Source: Rhynchopus euleeides (Eukaryota > Euglenozoa > Diplonemea > Diplonemida > Diplonemidae). Taken from it: DNA of 64,000 nucleotides. The DNA lies in assembly GCA_963210315.1 (NCBI GenBank), contig OY723249.1, forward strand, positions 186,001-250,000. Direction: 5' to 3'. Positions within the stretch are counted from its first letter, which is position 1, and each line of letters starts with the position of its first letter. The notes beneath the pieces were generated by a model. It worked only from the letters and a program-made list of their open reading frames with translations, made no database searches and was not told the DNA's origin. A program made the translations under genes and the position numbers. Positions 1 to 12,203 of the stretch are shown here, piece by piece.

Positions 1-1906
<1,906 letters not shown>

Positions 1907-1952
1907 CACGGTGGGATCTTGTAAATTTTACATGTATAACTACAAGTATATA

Positions 1953-2297
1953 CCGTATACGTAAATATTTTGGAACGTAAATATTATGGAACGTAAATAT
2001 TATGGAACGTAAATATTTTGGAACGCTGGTGGGTTGGCGTTCCAGATTTTTTTCGTTCCATAATATTTACAGGGCTTTCTGCGACTCGGGGACTTGGACC
2101 AGGTGATCGGACGGCATGCAGAGTCCCTGACGGGACCTACTCGTGCACTTTTCGCGCGATTCCTGACGCAAGCCGTCCTCACCACCGAGTCCCCAACTGG
2201 CCCTGTAAATATTTTGGAACGTAAATATTATGGAACGGACCGGCCAAAAATGGGCCCGTTCCATAATATTTACGTTCCATAATATTTACGTATACGG
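1953..2297 (+). repeat. 345-bp TA-targeted palindromic element, copy 1
   Basis: The ends are CCGTATACGTAAATATT and its complement, flanked by TA on both sides, as expected for a TA target duplication. Inside, AT-rich repeats of the type TAAATATTATGGAACG flank a GC-rich core of about 140 bp at roughly 2070-2210. No credible coding sequence is present. It behaves like a MITE with Tc1/mariner-style targeting. Confidence 0.85.
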
Positions 2298-2299
2298 TA

Positions 2300-2531
2300 C
2301 ATGTATTATACATGTATAATACTTGCATGTCAACTATTATACATGTATAATACATGTATATGCCTGAAATATACATGTAAAATACATGTATATCAAGTAA
2401 AAATACAAGTATAATACTTGCATGTCAACTATTATACATGTATTTTTACTTGATATACATGTATTTTACATGTATATTTCAGGCATTTACATGTATTTTA
2501 CATGTATAATACTTGTCATGCAAGTATTATA
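2300..2531. repeat. Array of TA-bounded micro-palindromes
   Basis: The stretch is built from short palindromes such as TACATGTA and TACTTGCATGTCAA, with a larger inverted repeat in which the block containing TGCCTGAAATATACATG reappears reverse-complemented near 2450-2490. Similar arrays recur at 2862-3104, 3450-3614, 23323-23423, 23769-24144, 27188-27248, 36650-36840 and 38057-38145. They are always next to 345-bp copies and inside CACGGTGG elements. Confidence 0.7.
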
Positions 2532-2860
2532 CCGTATACGTAAATATTTTGGAACGTAAATATTATGGAACGTAAATATTTTGGAACGCTGGTGGGTTGG
2601 CGTTCCAGATTTTTTTCGTTCCATAATATTTACAGGGCTTTCTGCGACTCGGGGACTTGGACCAGGTGATCGGACGGCGTACAGAGTCCCTGACGGGACC
2701 TACTCGTGCACTTTTCGCGCGATTCCTGACGCAAGCCGTCCTCACCACCGAGTCCCGAACTGGCCCTGTAAATATTTTGGAACGTAAATATTATGGAACG
2801 GACCGGCCAAAAATGGGCCCGTTCCATAATATTTACGTTCCATAATATTTACGTATACGG
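2532..2860 (+). repeat. 345-bp TA-targeted element, copy 2 (329 bp)
   Basis: It has the same ends and core as copy 1, with TA on both sides. It is slightly shorter because one unit of the terminal TGGAACGTAAATATT repeat is missing on the left. The core has CGGACGGCGTACAG where copy 1 has CGGACGGCATGCAG. Confidence 0.85.
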
Positions 2861-3104
2861 TACATGTAAAATACTTGCATGACAAGTAAAATACATGTAT
2901 AATACTTGCATGACAAGTAAAATACTTGCATGCAAGTAAAATACATGTATTTTACTTGCATGCAAGTATTTTACTTGTCATGCAAGTATTATACATGTAT
3001 TTTACTTGTCATGCAAGTATTTTACATGTATAATACTTGCATGACAAGTATTATACATGTAAAATACATGTAAATGCCTGAAATATACATGTAAAATACA
3101 TGTA

Positions 3105-3449
3105 CCGTATACGTAAATATTATGGAACGTAAATATTATGGAACGGGCCCATTTTTGCCCGGTCCGTTCCATAATATTTACGTTCCAAAATATTTACAGG
3201 GCCAGTTGGGGACTCAGTGGTGAGGATGGCTTGCCTCAGGAATCGCACGAAAAGTGCACGAGTAGGTCCCGTCAGGGACTCTGTATGCCGTCCGATCACC
3301 TGGTCCAAGTCCCCGAGTCGCAGAAAGCCCTGTAAATATTATGGAACGAAAAAAATCTGGAACGCCAACCCACCAGCGTTCCAAAATATTTACGTTCCAT
3401 AATATTTACGTTCCATAATATTTACGTTCCAAAATATTTACGTATACGG
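3105..3449 (-). repeat. 345-bp TA-targeted element, copy 3, inverted
   Basis: This is a full-length copy in the opposite orientation to copies 1 and 2, flanked by TA. It belongs to a subfamily with GGATGGCTTGCCTCAGG in place of GGACGGCTTGCGTCAGG, shared with the copies at 26843 and 37712. Confidence 0.85.
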
Positions 3450-3654
3450 TATATCAAGTAAAAATACATGTATAATAGTTGACATGCAAGTATTATACTT
3501 GTATTTTTACTTGATATACATGTATTTTACATGTATATTTCAGGCATATACATGTATTATACATGTATAATAGTTGACATGCAAGTATTATACATGTATA
3601 ATACATGTATTATACTTGTAGTTATACATGTAAAATTTACAAGATCCCACCGTG

Positions 3655-4626
3655 GAGGTAGGGCGGAGGGGGGGGGGGGGGCGGGAGCTGCGTTACCGCG
3701 CGTGTGTGTGTTGTGTCCCAACTGTCGCGTGTCGGTAAACAGTGGGGCGGTGGGAGCCACAGGGCAACAAAAGGGGGGGGGGGGGGCAAGGAGAAGTATC
3801 GGGTGCAAACTCTCAGCCATGCGGGGGTGGGGGGTGTGGGGGTGGATGGGGCGGCATCCTCACCCAAGCCTACGGCGTGACGCCTCTTGCTTTCTTGCCT
3901 CCTTGCTGCACATCAGCTTGCACTGTCGGGGGCATTAATGCCGTCGGCGTTCTCTCCCAGCGCCCCAACCCTTCCTTTCCCGTTCTTTCGAATATTTCGT
4001 ATTTGATGCTGTCGGCAGCGCATGTGTTCCTCACCCCCCCCTCCTGCACAGGCAACAAACTCCAGCGCACAAAAAAAACCAACTGTTTTGCAGTAAAGCC
4101 AGAAAGCGAGTAAGCCACACCGACAGACGATTGGGCGCCTCCAGTTCCACCTGCTCTTCGGTGTGCCCCCTCGCACTGCAGAGACACAGCACACGCCAGA
4201 CATGATTTAAAAAAACAGAACCGCGCCTCGGCCCTTTTTTGTTTGGAGATAGTTGCCACACCTGAACCCCGGCCCTTATTTGCACAACAAGGGCGGGGGT
4301 GAAACTGGTGATTTGCAAATTACGCACATGGAGGGGCCGTCCGGCACAGAAGCCCAGCGAAGCCAAGCGGGGTGCATTGGGGAACGGGGGCGTGGGGGAC
4401 CGCAGCGGGAAGGGGTTGTTGCTGTGGCCAGCAAACCCGAGGCAGAAGAAAACCGCAAGGCAACAGTCAAAGTTTGTTTCGTGTGGGGAGGCATTTTTTT
4501 TTGCACCTCCGCACCAGGTGTATTTCTAGTGGGGGATGAGGATGAGTCTTTTTGGCATCCGCCCTTTTTCCGGTTTTTTTCCAGCCAAAACCAGGTTTTT
4601 TTTCCAGCAAAAAACCGGTTTTTTTT
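3655..4626. other. Intergenic, low-complexity, no gene seen
   Basis: It contains poly-G tracts (about 3670-3684 and 3773-3787), a G/T-rich stretch, then mixed sequence ending in T-rich repeats of the form CCAGCAAAAAACCGG. Open frames are short and show no domain. Confidence 0.5.
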
Positions 4627-4705
4627 CATAGATGGCAGAAAATTAATTTTTGTAATTTTTAATTTTTGCTATCCGAAAAGTTAATTTTTTGAAAAATTAA
4701 TTTTA

Positions 4706-5050
4706 CCGTATACGTAAATATTATGGAACGTAAATATTATGGAACGGGCCCATTTTTGGCCGGTCCGTTCCATAATATTTACGTTCCATAATATTTACAG
4801 GGCCAGTTGGGGACTCGGTGGTGAGGACGGCTTGCGTCAGGAATCGCGCGAAAAGTGCACGAGTAGGTCCCGTCAGGGACTCTGTATGCCGTCCGATCAC
4901 CTGGTCCAAGTCCCCGAGTCGCAGAAAGCCCTGTAAATATTATGGAACGAAAAAAATCTGGAACGCCAACCCACCAGCGTTCCAAAATATTTACGTTCCA
5001 TAATATTTACGTTCCATAATATTTACGTTCCAAAATATTTACGTATACGG
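4706..5050 (-). repeat. 345-bp TA-targeted element, copy 4
   Basis: Full-length copy with TA flanks. It sits in AT-rich sequence outside any CACGGTGG element, which shows that the family is mobile independently of those elements. Confidence 0.85.
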
Positions 5051-5057
5051 TAATTAA

Positions 5058-5168
5058 TGGGGGCCTTCGCTACCAAGTGTGACTGAGTGAGAAAAAGTGA
5101 GCCACGGCGCACTTCCCCTCACTGGCTGACGAGCAGTGACGAGTAGTGACTGGTAGCGAGGGCCCCCA
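5058..5168. repeat. Small hairpin element (GGGGGCCTTCGCTACCA ends)
   Basis: GGGGGCCTTCGCTACCA at the left is mirrored by TGGTAGCGAGGGCCCCC at the right, about 110 bp in all. The middle contains short tandem AGTGA/AGTGAC units. AATT-type sequence lies on both sides. Confidence 0.6.
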
Positions 5169-5172
5169 ATTT

Positions 5173-6348
5173 CCGGAATTAATTTTTCAAACCCTGTGCT
5201 TGGAATTTTGACCGAGTTAGATAAAATTTTCAGTGCAATCCTTCAGCACCTCCCCCCTAGATTTTTAGGTTTTCTTGACCCAATGGTCGAAATCTGCGAC
5301 ATAGTGGAAATCCCGGGGACATGTCGAATTCGAAAATTTTGGGTTAAAAAACCCCAGGGGGGACCCTTTGGTATCACCCCCTGTTGGGGGGCCTGGTGGG
5401 CGTTCAGGTGAGCTGCGACCCTTCGGGTTCTGACAGAGTGCAGCAATGGTAATCAACCGTCGTGAACGTACTTTCGTGCCGGCATGGCTATCCATGGGCA
5501 CCGTGGCATGTCGCCGCATCCGTTCCGATCACAAGTGCCAGAGGCAAATCAGGAGTCCTGGTCCAGTGCAGGCACCTGCGCTGCAGATACCCAAGGGACT
5601 GTTGTGCACAAAAATACACACACAAGGACATCAACTGACCGAGGCAATGCACCTCGCAGCCTATCGATTCGATTCGGGGCACCAAGCCTCACGAGCTGGT
5701 CACGCGATACCAGGTTACTCCGCTGCGTGGCATATTCCGTGCAGCCGAAATGGCTTGGGCAGCAGTGCACAGGGGACTTCTGCTGCACTGCGGCAGGACA
5801 ACCCAAGCACGTGCCGCGTACATCCGGAGGTGAAGCTGAATGAGAAAGATCAGTGGCTTCTGGGAGGAAGAGGGCGACCGCGTCCACGTCGCGGATAGCA
5901 CACTCAGCACACGAGCGGGCGTTGCATGAAATCCCCCATGTGTAAACAGGGGAAATCGGGCTTTTAGGGGATCCTGGTCAGGAATAAAAATTTCCACACA
6001 TATTTTTCGACTTCCTGAGGCCAAAAACCGGTGTTCCTGGACCCAGATGTGACATCTGGATGACATAATAAAAATCCAGAGTGCCTTAGAGGCGCGCGGG
6101 ACATTTTTTTGGGGTTCGTGACTGGGGACCCCCTATTTTGGGGGATTTCCCGTAGGTGGAAAATGTCAATTTTCCAATTTTAAATCACTCTGGGGGCACC
6201 TGCGGGGCCATATTTTGCATTTTCAGACAGGGGGCCTATACCCTACAAACCCGATTTTCGGGTTTTTTGACCATTTTATGCCTTGTGCGAAAACGTGATA
6301 TTTTTTGGACAAAATTCCAGGCACAGGGTTTCAAAAAATTAATTCCGG
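5173..6348. mobile_element. Inverted-repeat element (CCGGAATTAATTTTT ends), 1.18 kb
   Basis: The left end CCGGAATTAATTTTT runs on into AAACCCTGTGC and TGGAATTTTG. The right end carries the reverse complement of the same order, giving an inverted repeat of about 38 bp with a few mismatches. No ORF with a recognisable domain is present inside. Confidence 0.65.
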
Positions 6349-7171
6349 AAATTAATTGCAGTTAATCGCCCCTCCCCAGCTACGCAAGGTGAAAAGTGGG
6401 AAAAATCGGGCAGTTCGATAGGCCACGGTCCGGGATGCAGACAGGGGATGAGCTTGGCACAGCCTCTCAAATTCGAAATTTTCTCATGGTGTGCGAATGT
6501 GTTCAGAGTAACGGAAAATGCCCAAATTTTCATGTATCGAAAGAGTTGGCGAGCAATTCGTCCTTCTGTTCAATTCGACCCAAAACTGCCACCAGCCATT
6601 TTCTAAGGGCTTCTGGGTGGGTTCTGCTGACCAGAAAAATCGCTGAAAGATGGCCAGAAACCCCCAAAAACCACCCAGAAATGGCCAGAAATCGGTGTTT
6701 GGTCACATTTTTCACCCAGGAACACGTTTTTGGGCCTCTGTGAAAATTTCGATTTTCTGACATTTTTCGCGATTTTCTACAACTACTCGCCCACACAAAA
6801 ACCATTTTTTAGCAGGGAAATGCACAAAATCAACGAATTGGGCCGTTTTAACCCCTTTCGTGCACTTTTTGGTCCCAGAAGGGGGTATCTGGGGTGTTGG
6901 GGTCCCCCTACGACTTGTCCGTTTTTGTGTTCAAAGGGCCAAAAATGGCCAATTTTCCAAAATTAACTTTTTAATTTCCAAAAATTAAAAATTAATTTTC
7001 GATTATTCGCCGGAACAGCAAAATTAATCAAAATTACTCCCAAAAATTAAAAAGTTAACTTTTCAAGCGGAAATTAATTTTCGGGAAGATGGCAATTAAA
7101 AATTACAAAAATTAATTTCCTGCCATCTATGTTTTTTCCAGCCAAAATCTGGCTTTTTTTCCAGCCAAGAG

Positions 7172-7412
7172 CCAGACGTTCACTACCGTGGCCTCCAGCG
7201 GCTGGGGGGCTCCGCCCCCCAGACCCCCCTGTGGCGGATATCTCGTACCCAAGTCCTTCGATTCCCATCAGGTCAGGAATCCAACAGCTCCGGTAGCCTC
7301 AGGAGGACACAGCCAACTCACACAGAATCTGTACGCCCACACTGAACAGATGTTCACTACCGTGGCCTCCGGCGGCTGGGGGGCTCTGCCCCCCAGACCC
7401 CCCGTGGAGCGT
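7172..7412 (+). repeat. GC-hairpin repeat pair
   Basis: Two copies of a motif of about 60 bp, containing GTTCACTACCGTGGCCTCC and then a strong hairpin CTGGGGGGCTCCGCCCCCCAG-like, are separated by about 115 bp. The intervening sequence is related to that between the pair at 35681-35912, so the pair is one repeated unit. All seven copies in the window point the same way. Confidence 0.75.
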
Positions 7413-8069
7413 GTGTTTGCCCGTCTAGTAACCGCAGCAAGTCCTTGGGCTGTTTCAGCTGACATATCGGGGGGTATCGTCGGAATAACGGTCCCGAAAG
7501 CCGTTTTTTTGGGGGTTTCCTCCAGCACCCGAGGATGGCGCGAGCGGGAGGAACCGTGGAAGGAACCTATTTGGTACAAGACCAAGGGCCCCACACTGGG
7601 GAGGAGGGAAATTGGGTACCATTTTTTGCTGGAAAAAAGCGGGGATGAATCGGGGATTTTTGGCTGGGAAGACCGGGGATTAAAAACACACCTGCTCCGC
7701 ACCTCCCTTGCGCCCCGCCCGCCCCGCCAGTTGTTGGGCGCTGAGATAAGAGGAAGGCAGGACTACCCCCTGCAGCACCCCAGCCGGTAGCACGGTTTAC
7801 CGCACAGACACCTCGCACCCTTTGGCGCGCAGCCTCTGCAAGAATGTCAGGGCTGTGGCCTCTGTTAGCGACACCGGGGGGAAGAGGGGAGAAGGCTGAG
7901 GATAGGCATCGGCGGGTGGCGTGGTGTTGGCTGCATGGCTTGTGTAAAGGACCTCCACCCGCAGAATACAGTTGTAACCCAAAGGCAGGCGAGAATACAT
8001 GGATGCAGCTGGGTCAGAAACAGGGGCAGAGCCGCCGGCGGGGAAGAATGGTGTGGGCAGCCCACCCGC
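7413..8069. other. Intergenic, no gene seen
   Basis: Mixed-composition sequence downstream of the PIH1-domain gene on its strand, so it should include that gene's 3' region. No domain-bearing frame was found. Confidence 0.4.
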
Positions 8070-9131
8070 TCACTTCAAGGTGACCTTCAGGAGGCGCTTG
8101 GTCTTGATGTATTTTGCGGAGTACTCCTGCACTGTGCGGGGGAGAAGGACCTCTAGGGATTCTGCCGATTCGAGGTTGACAGCCAGCTTGATGTCGTCGA
8201 CAAGCTCCAGGTCGACGTCGCTTGCGGATGTGCCCTCGGGGAGCGTCACCCGCACGATAATGTCATCCCCACTCGAGTCCATTGTGTGCGTCAGCTTCGG
8301 CTTCAGCTCCTCGATACCCACCTTCTTCTTTGCTGAAGGGGCCTTCCCCTTGCCGAAGTCCAGGCTGGTCTCCGGGTCTGGCGCTGGCTGTGTCGCGCGC
8401 TTCTCATTCTCGCCGTACATCGTGAACAGACGCTTTGCAACGCTCTCACGCTCGTCATCGACAAGCTGCTTTGCCTTCTCGCTGTGCCGCACCTTGCTGA
8501 GGATATCCATTGCCGTGTCCGGCTCTGCAGGGGTGCCAGGCGCCTTCGGCACTTTCATCACCAGCTTGCGCGGCTCTGCGTGGTGCTGGTACTGATGGCG
8601 TACCTTCTCCTTCTCCTTGTGATCAGAGGTGTAGGTGGTGAAGATCATCTGCAGCGTGTCGTGCATGAACAGGTTGTCCGTCTTGCACTTCTCCATGAAG
8701 CTGGGGTGGATAACGCAGTCGATCTGCCTGTTGTCCAGGTCTGACATGAAGATATTGAGGTTCTTGTCGTCGGTGAACTCGATTGCCTCGCTCTCGCAGA
8801 TGTTGAAGTACCGCGGGATGCCGATGCCCCGCCCGGAGCTGTCCAGCACCTCCGTCTCCACCCAGAACACCGAGGTGGGGATCTTGGGCTGGGGGGGCGG
8901 CACCTTGCCGTCGGGGTATTTCTTGAAAAACTCCTTCCCCTCCTCCATCTGCTCCTTCACGAACTTGTCGTATGCCCGCTTGTCGGTCGAGGCGAGGTGT
9001 TCCAGATGCTCCCAGATCTTGTTGGCCTCCTGCTCCACAGGCGTCTGGTTGTTCTTCGAGATGCTCATCACCTCATCCATGGACAGCCCGCACATCTTCT
9101 CTGCATCCGCAATGGAGACGCCGTTCGTCAT
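8070..9131 (-). CDS. PIH1-domain protein (dynein/R2TP assembly factor family)
   Basis: The 353-residue protein reads from the ATG at 9131 (MTNGVSIADAEKMC). PIH1-domain proteins are HSP90 co-factors that help assemble snoRNPs and PIKK complexes (PIH1D1) or axonemal dyneins (PIH1D2, PIH1D3, Kintoun). Residues about 35-190 carry family blocks such as GKEFFKKYPDG, FWVETEVLDSSGRGIGIPRY and an acidic FINICES-like segment, followed by IDCVIHPSFMEKC and FMHDTLQMIF. A charged linker follows. The last ~80 residues (ELKPKLTHTM onward) look like a CS/PIH1-C beta-sandwich, with VRVTLPEGTSASDVDLELVD. Which subfamily it belongs to is not clear from reading alone. A dynein-assembly role would imply cilia. 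Confidence 0.85.
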   Translation of the reverse strand: MTNGVSIADAEKMCGLSMDEVMSISKNNQTPVEQEANKIWEHLEHLASTDKRAYDKFVKEQMEEGKEFFKKYPDGKVPPPQPKIPTSVFWVETEVLDSSGRGIGIPRYFNICESEAIEFTDDKNLNIFMSDLDNRQIDCVIHPSFMEKCKTDNLFMHDTLQMIFTTYTSDHKEKEKVRHQYQHHAEPRKLVMKVPKAPGTPAEPDTAMDILSKVRHSEKAKQLVDDERESVAKRLFTMYGENEKRATQPAPDPETSLDFGKGKAPSAKKKVGIEELKPKLTHTMDSSGDDIIVRVTLPEGTSASDVDLELVDDIKLAVNLESAESLEVLLPRTVQEYSAKYIKTKRLLKVTLK

Positions 9132-9628
9132 CGTGACACCTCCACCCACTCACGGTCACTGGAAAAGGGCGTGAGTGCGTCTGGGCTCAGCACGCAAACT
9201 GTATGTCAGTCACTGCCTGTTGTCTCCGGAAGTAGTATACCCGGTGTGTACTTCGACGGCTTAGTGTAGTAGCCTGCAGTGCAGTGTGGCGTATGGAGGG
9301 AGGGGGTGGGTAGTGTGTGTCAGATGCAACGCAATACACTGAAAAAGGTTATCTATGCTATGCCGGTGGGTTATGCAGGGGGTGGGCGGGCGGCGACGGG
9401 CGCTGCACCGCGGGGCGATCGTACAGCGTGTGTTTCGTTTTCCACCCCACCCCGCCCCACGGATCTGACGACACAGCCACGCCCTCGTGGCCGCTGCCCT
9501 GGGGTGGGGCCGAAGTTCCGACCGGCCTGGCCCACCAACCCACCACCCCACCCCCCCTTGCCCCTCTGGCACTGCCCGCAAGCAGAAATGCCGCGACCAC
9601 CCCCCACCCACCCCCACACCCATGAGCT
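9132..9628. other. Intergenic, C-rich on + strand, no gene seen
   Basis: It lies between the PIH1 gene start and the 3' end of the next minus-strand gene. It contains C-rich tracts around 9536-9615. No domain-bearing frame was found. Confidence 0.4.
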
Positions 9629-10027
9629 CTACTTCTTCTTCTTCTTGCCGCCCTTCGCACCGCCTCCTGCAGCCGCTGCGGCAGCTTTTTCTGCGAGTTT
9701 GCGTGCCTCGGTGATACGCTTACCGTGCCCGACAGCGGGTGAGAACTTACCGCGTTGCGCGCGTCGGTCAACTGCGTCAAGACCACGAGCGTGGTGACTG
9801 TAGTGGATGTAGCCTTCTTTGCTCCGCCACTGCCCGGCAAACCAAGGTGCCTTGGGGTTACCCCACGTCGTGTGGAATATCGCGGGTGCCATGTGCAGCG
9901 ACTCCATTTCCACCCACGACCAGTTGTTCTTGTTTTTGATGTGGTCGTGCCTGTCGCCGTCGAGCACGTCGACAGTGCGGTTGGACACCCGTGCCCCAGC
10001 GAGGACCATGCGCCGCAGGCTCGCCAT
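9629..10027 (-). CDS. Small basic protein of unknown function (132 aa)
   Basis: Reading from the ATG at 10027 gives MASLRRMVLAGARVSNRTV, an Arg-rich, acid-free N-terminus that would suit a mitochondrial presequence. The middle is rich in Trp and His (NKNNWSWVEMESLHMAPAIF, WGNPKAPWFAGQW, GYIHYSHHARGLD). The C-terminus is a helical Ala run, then Gly and five Lys. Third positions are GC-rich as in neighbouring genes. I do not recognise the family. A GTAAG at about 9750 could be a splice donor, but the frame reads through it to a sensible end, so I keep it as one exon. Confidence 0.55.
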   Translation of the reverse strand: MASLRRMVLAGARVSNRTVDVLDGDRHDHIKNKNNWSWVEMESLHMAPAIFHTTWGNPKAPWFAGQWRSKEGYIHYSHHARGLDAVDRRAQRGKFSPAVGHGKRITEARKLAEKAAAAAAGGGAKGGKKKKK

Positions 10028-10675
10028 CTGCAACCCCCACCCCACCCCTGGCCTCTGCAGGCTCCCCTGGCCTCTGGCCGTGTCACCTGCAGTGGTGGTG
10101 TGGCAGTGGTGCAACATCGGAGCACACAGCAGTGCTATGCTCTCCCGAGGAAAGGGTGCAGGTGGACACGAGAGCTGACAACAGAATCACGACATGCGAT
10201 GCCAACACGACAACACATGCTGAAAGCAGCCAAAGCAAAGCCATGCGGTGAGGAGGGCGAGATCGCGTATCTGAATCTCTGTGCCGCACACCCCCTGCGG
10301 GCCCTCGGTGGCGCTTGGTAAGCAGCTCAGGAAACCGCCCTTCAGACCAGAGGGCAGCACGCCACTCTGCTTGCGCTGCTTAGGGCTGCGAACCCCACGG
10401 ATCCATCATTCCTGAATCCCCTCGCGTGCGGCAGAGCCCACAACGACACAGATAGGACACAGCTACACGTGAAGGTGATTGACAACAATACAATCCCAGC
10501 AACCCCACCTTGGCAGTCGCCCATTGCCGGCAAAACACGCGCACACGGGAGGCACCACACTTCGTTTCACCGGCATTCGCTCGCACACACACAGCCAGCA
10601 AGGCCTGCGAGGATACGCAGCTCTGGTTCCCTCCTTCGGGTTCAAACAGCCACCGCCCCACCCACCCCAACACCC
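10028..10675. other. Intergenic, no gene seen
   Basis: It lies between two minus-strand genes with no sustained coding signal. It probably includes the upstream region of the small basic protein and the 3' region of the next gene. Confidence 0.4.
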
Positions 10676-11134
10676 TCACTTCGCCTTCTTCTGCATGCTG
10701 GCACCCCTGCTGCGGTTGCTCTGCACGTACAGCACGAGCAGCACCTGGCCCAGGCGGAAGCCGACGGTGTTGAAGAATATGTCCCACACAGAGTTGACCC
10801 CCCGCTCCTCCCAGAAGGTGTGCAGCTCCGTGATGGGCGTGTCAGACAGGTGGCCTTCGACGAATTCGAACACGACCCCGCCGAGCAGGGTGACGAGGAA
10901 CTGGTCGGGCATGACGAACCCGATGCCGGTGTAGATCGCGACGTGCACGAAGGACCACAGGTCGATGGACACATACTCCCCGACCACAAGAGGCATCGCG
11001 AGAGGGTCGCGAGACAGGGCGTGGTACCACAGCCGCATCAGCGTGATCATGACTGAGACGGTGAAGGCATACCACCCCAGGAGGCGCACACGGCTGACGT
11101 TGTGGAACAGAAGCTCCTCGGGGTTGATCTCCAT
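10676..11134 (-). CDS. Small multi-pass membrane protein, unknown function
   Basis: Reading from the ATG at 11134 (MEINPEELLFHNVSRV) gives 152 residues. Hydrophobic segments lie at about residues 15-35 (LLGWYAFTVSVMITLMRLWY), 58-75 (SFVHVAIYTGIGFVMP), 76-92 (FLVTLLGGVVFEFVE) and near the end (GFRLGQVLLVLYV). Conserved-looking polar residues sit between them: a D and H in SIDLWSFVH, E...E in FEFVEGH, and D...N in WDIFFNTVG. This order weakly recalls VanZ/YjdF-like bacterial membrane families, which is only an inference. The C-terminus is basic (MQKKAK). It may be an endomembrane or mitochondrial protein. Confidence 0.65.
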   Translation of the reverse strand: MEINPEELLFHNVSRVRLLGWYAFTVSVMITLMRLWYHALSRDPLAMPLVVGEYVSIDLWSFVHVAIYTGIGFVMPDQFLVTLLGGVVFEFVEGHLSDTPITELHTFWEERGVNSVWDIFFNTVGFRLGQVLLVLYVQSNRSRGASMQKKAK

Positions 11135-12203
11135 CGTCCGATGCATGGCTCTGCAGCTCTGCGCAAAACACGCGCTTCAAAACGCCCCCCGGCCTGCCGT
11201 TGGGTTCTCAACGCGCGAGACCCGGAAAGGGGTGGCGTTGGTGTGTTGGGAGGGTGCGCGGTGGGGGGTACAACCGATGCCCCTCTGCTGTCGTGCGGAT
11301 ATCGGAAGAAGTGATCTGCACCTCGCAGCAAGCCTTGTTGCTTGGGGTGGGGGATGGGCAGGGAGGCTGCACATTGTTTCGGCAGAGAACAAACGGCAAA
11401 GAAACAGCTCTAAAGCTCGAGGTGGGACCGGGGAGGGCGGGGGGGCGGCACTTTCGGGTCCACAATACCTTTGCCTTTGTCTTTTCCGGCAGGCGCTTCT
11501 CGAGCGAGACGGTGCTTCATCCCTCTTGACTGGTCGCAAGAAAGGAGTTCTTCCCCAATGGGCTCCGCTGAACTGGGGGTGGGGTATGGGTTGGTGGCAT
11601 CAGCGTACCCCTGCACTGCACAAAACGTCATCCCGAGATGGCGAACAGTGCTTCCGCACGAATTCGCAACACACACATGCACCCTGCCCACAGGCTGCTT
11701 CCGCACCCAGATGTGCAGTATGGCCCACGGGAGATATTGAATCACCCTGCGGGCAGCTGCGATTTACTCGCGTCACCCACCCGCACAGAAAAAGGATCTG
11801 CAACCTTTATTGTTCTGAACGCCTTCCGTGAGCATGGTGCGTTCGAAACAAAAAACAGAACGTGCTGGACAACTCCTCGCTGCGACGAGCACTATTCGGG
11901 AGAAAAAACAGGACACTAAAATCTAAGTCTAAATGGGTGAAAGGAGGACCAGGGTGGGCACACTCTTTTGTGTTCAAGAGACAGGTCCCGACACCGAGCA
12001 CCTGGTCTGAATGCGACCTCTGCACACTGGTTCTCTTCATCGGGAAAACACTGGTTATGGGGACCAGGGTGGGCACACTTGTGTTCAAGAGAGACAGGTC
12101 CTTGTCAGGGACCAGAGGATGCGGGTAAGATACGACGATGGGAAGGGCAAGAAGGGAGGGGGTGGGATTGACAAGAATCACAGCACAGCAAAAGACAAGA
12201 GAA
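11135..12203. other. Intergenic, no gene seen
   Basis: No sustained coding frame. Between about 11944 and 12100 a phrase containing CAGGGTGGGCACACT and GTGTTCAAGAGA occurs twice, a short local duplication of about 30-60 bp units. Confidence 0.45.

Larger units (their letters stand above)
1907..3654. mobile_element. CACGGTGG-ended DNA transposon (EnSpm/CACTA-like ends), 1748 bp
   Basis: The left end starts CACGGTGGGATCTTGTAA and the right end is its reverse complement. The inverted repeat runs for about 40 bp, to the CTACAAGTATA motif. The flanking dinucleotide GA occurs on both sides (1905-1906 and 3655-3656), a 2-bp target duplication. CAC-type ends with 2-bp duplications fit EnSpm/CACTA-like elements. 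No transposase ORF is present. The interior is three copies of a 345-bp TA-targeted repeat plus AT-rich palindromes, so this is a non-autonomous copy heavily colonised by other elements. Confidence 0.85.
4627..7131. mobile_element. Element with CATAGATGGCAG terminal inverted repeats, 2.5 kb, itself invaded
   Basis: The left end CATAGATGGCAG at 4627 is matched by CTGCCATCTATG ending at 7131. Both are followed inward by related AT-rich sequence (AAATTAATTTTTGTAATTTT). No coding region is recognisable. The interior is interrupted by a 345-bp repeat (4706-5050), a small hairpin (5058-5168) and another inverted-repeat element (5173-6348). I cannot define a target duplication because both flanks are T-rich. 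Confidence 0.6.

Noticed and set aside
1953..2297. 61-68-residue frames repeated in every 345-bp element copy
   Set aside because: They exist in several frames on both strands because the AT-rich shell lacks stops. Their conservation is explained by DNA-level identity of the copies.
2300..2531. CRISPR-like array of short palindromes
   Set aside because: Units vary in length, have no regular spacers, no cas genes are nearby, and the host is eukaryotic.
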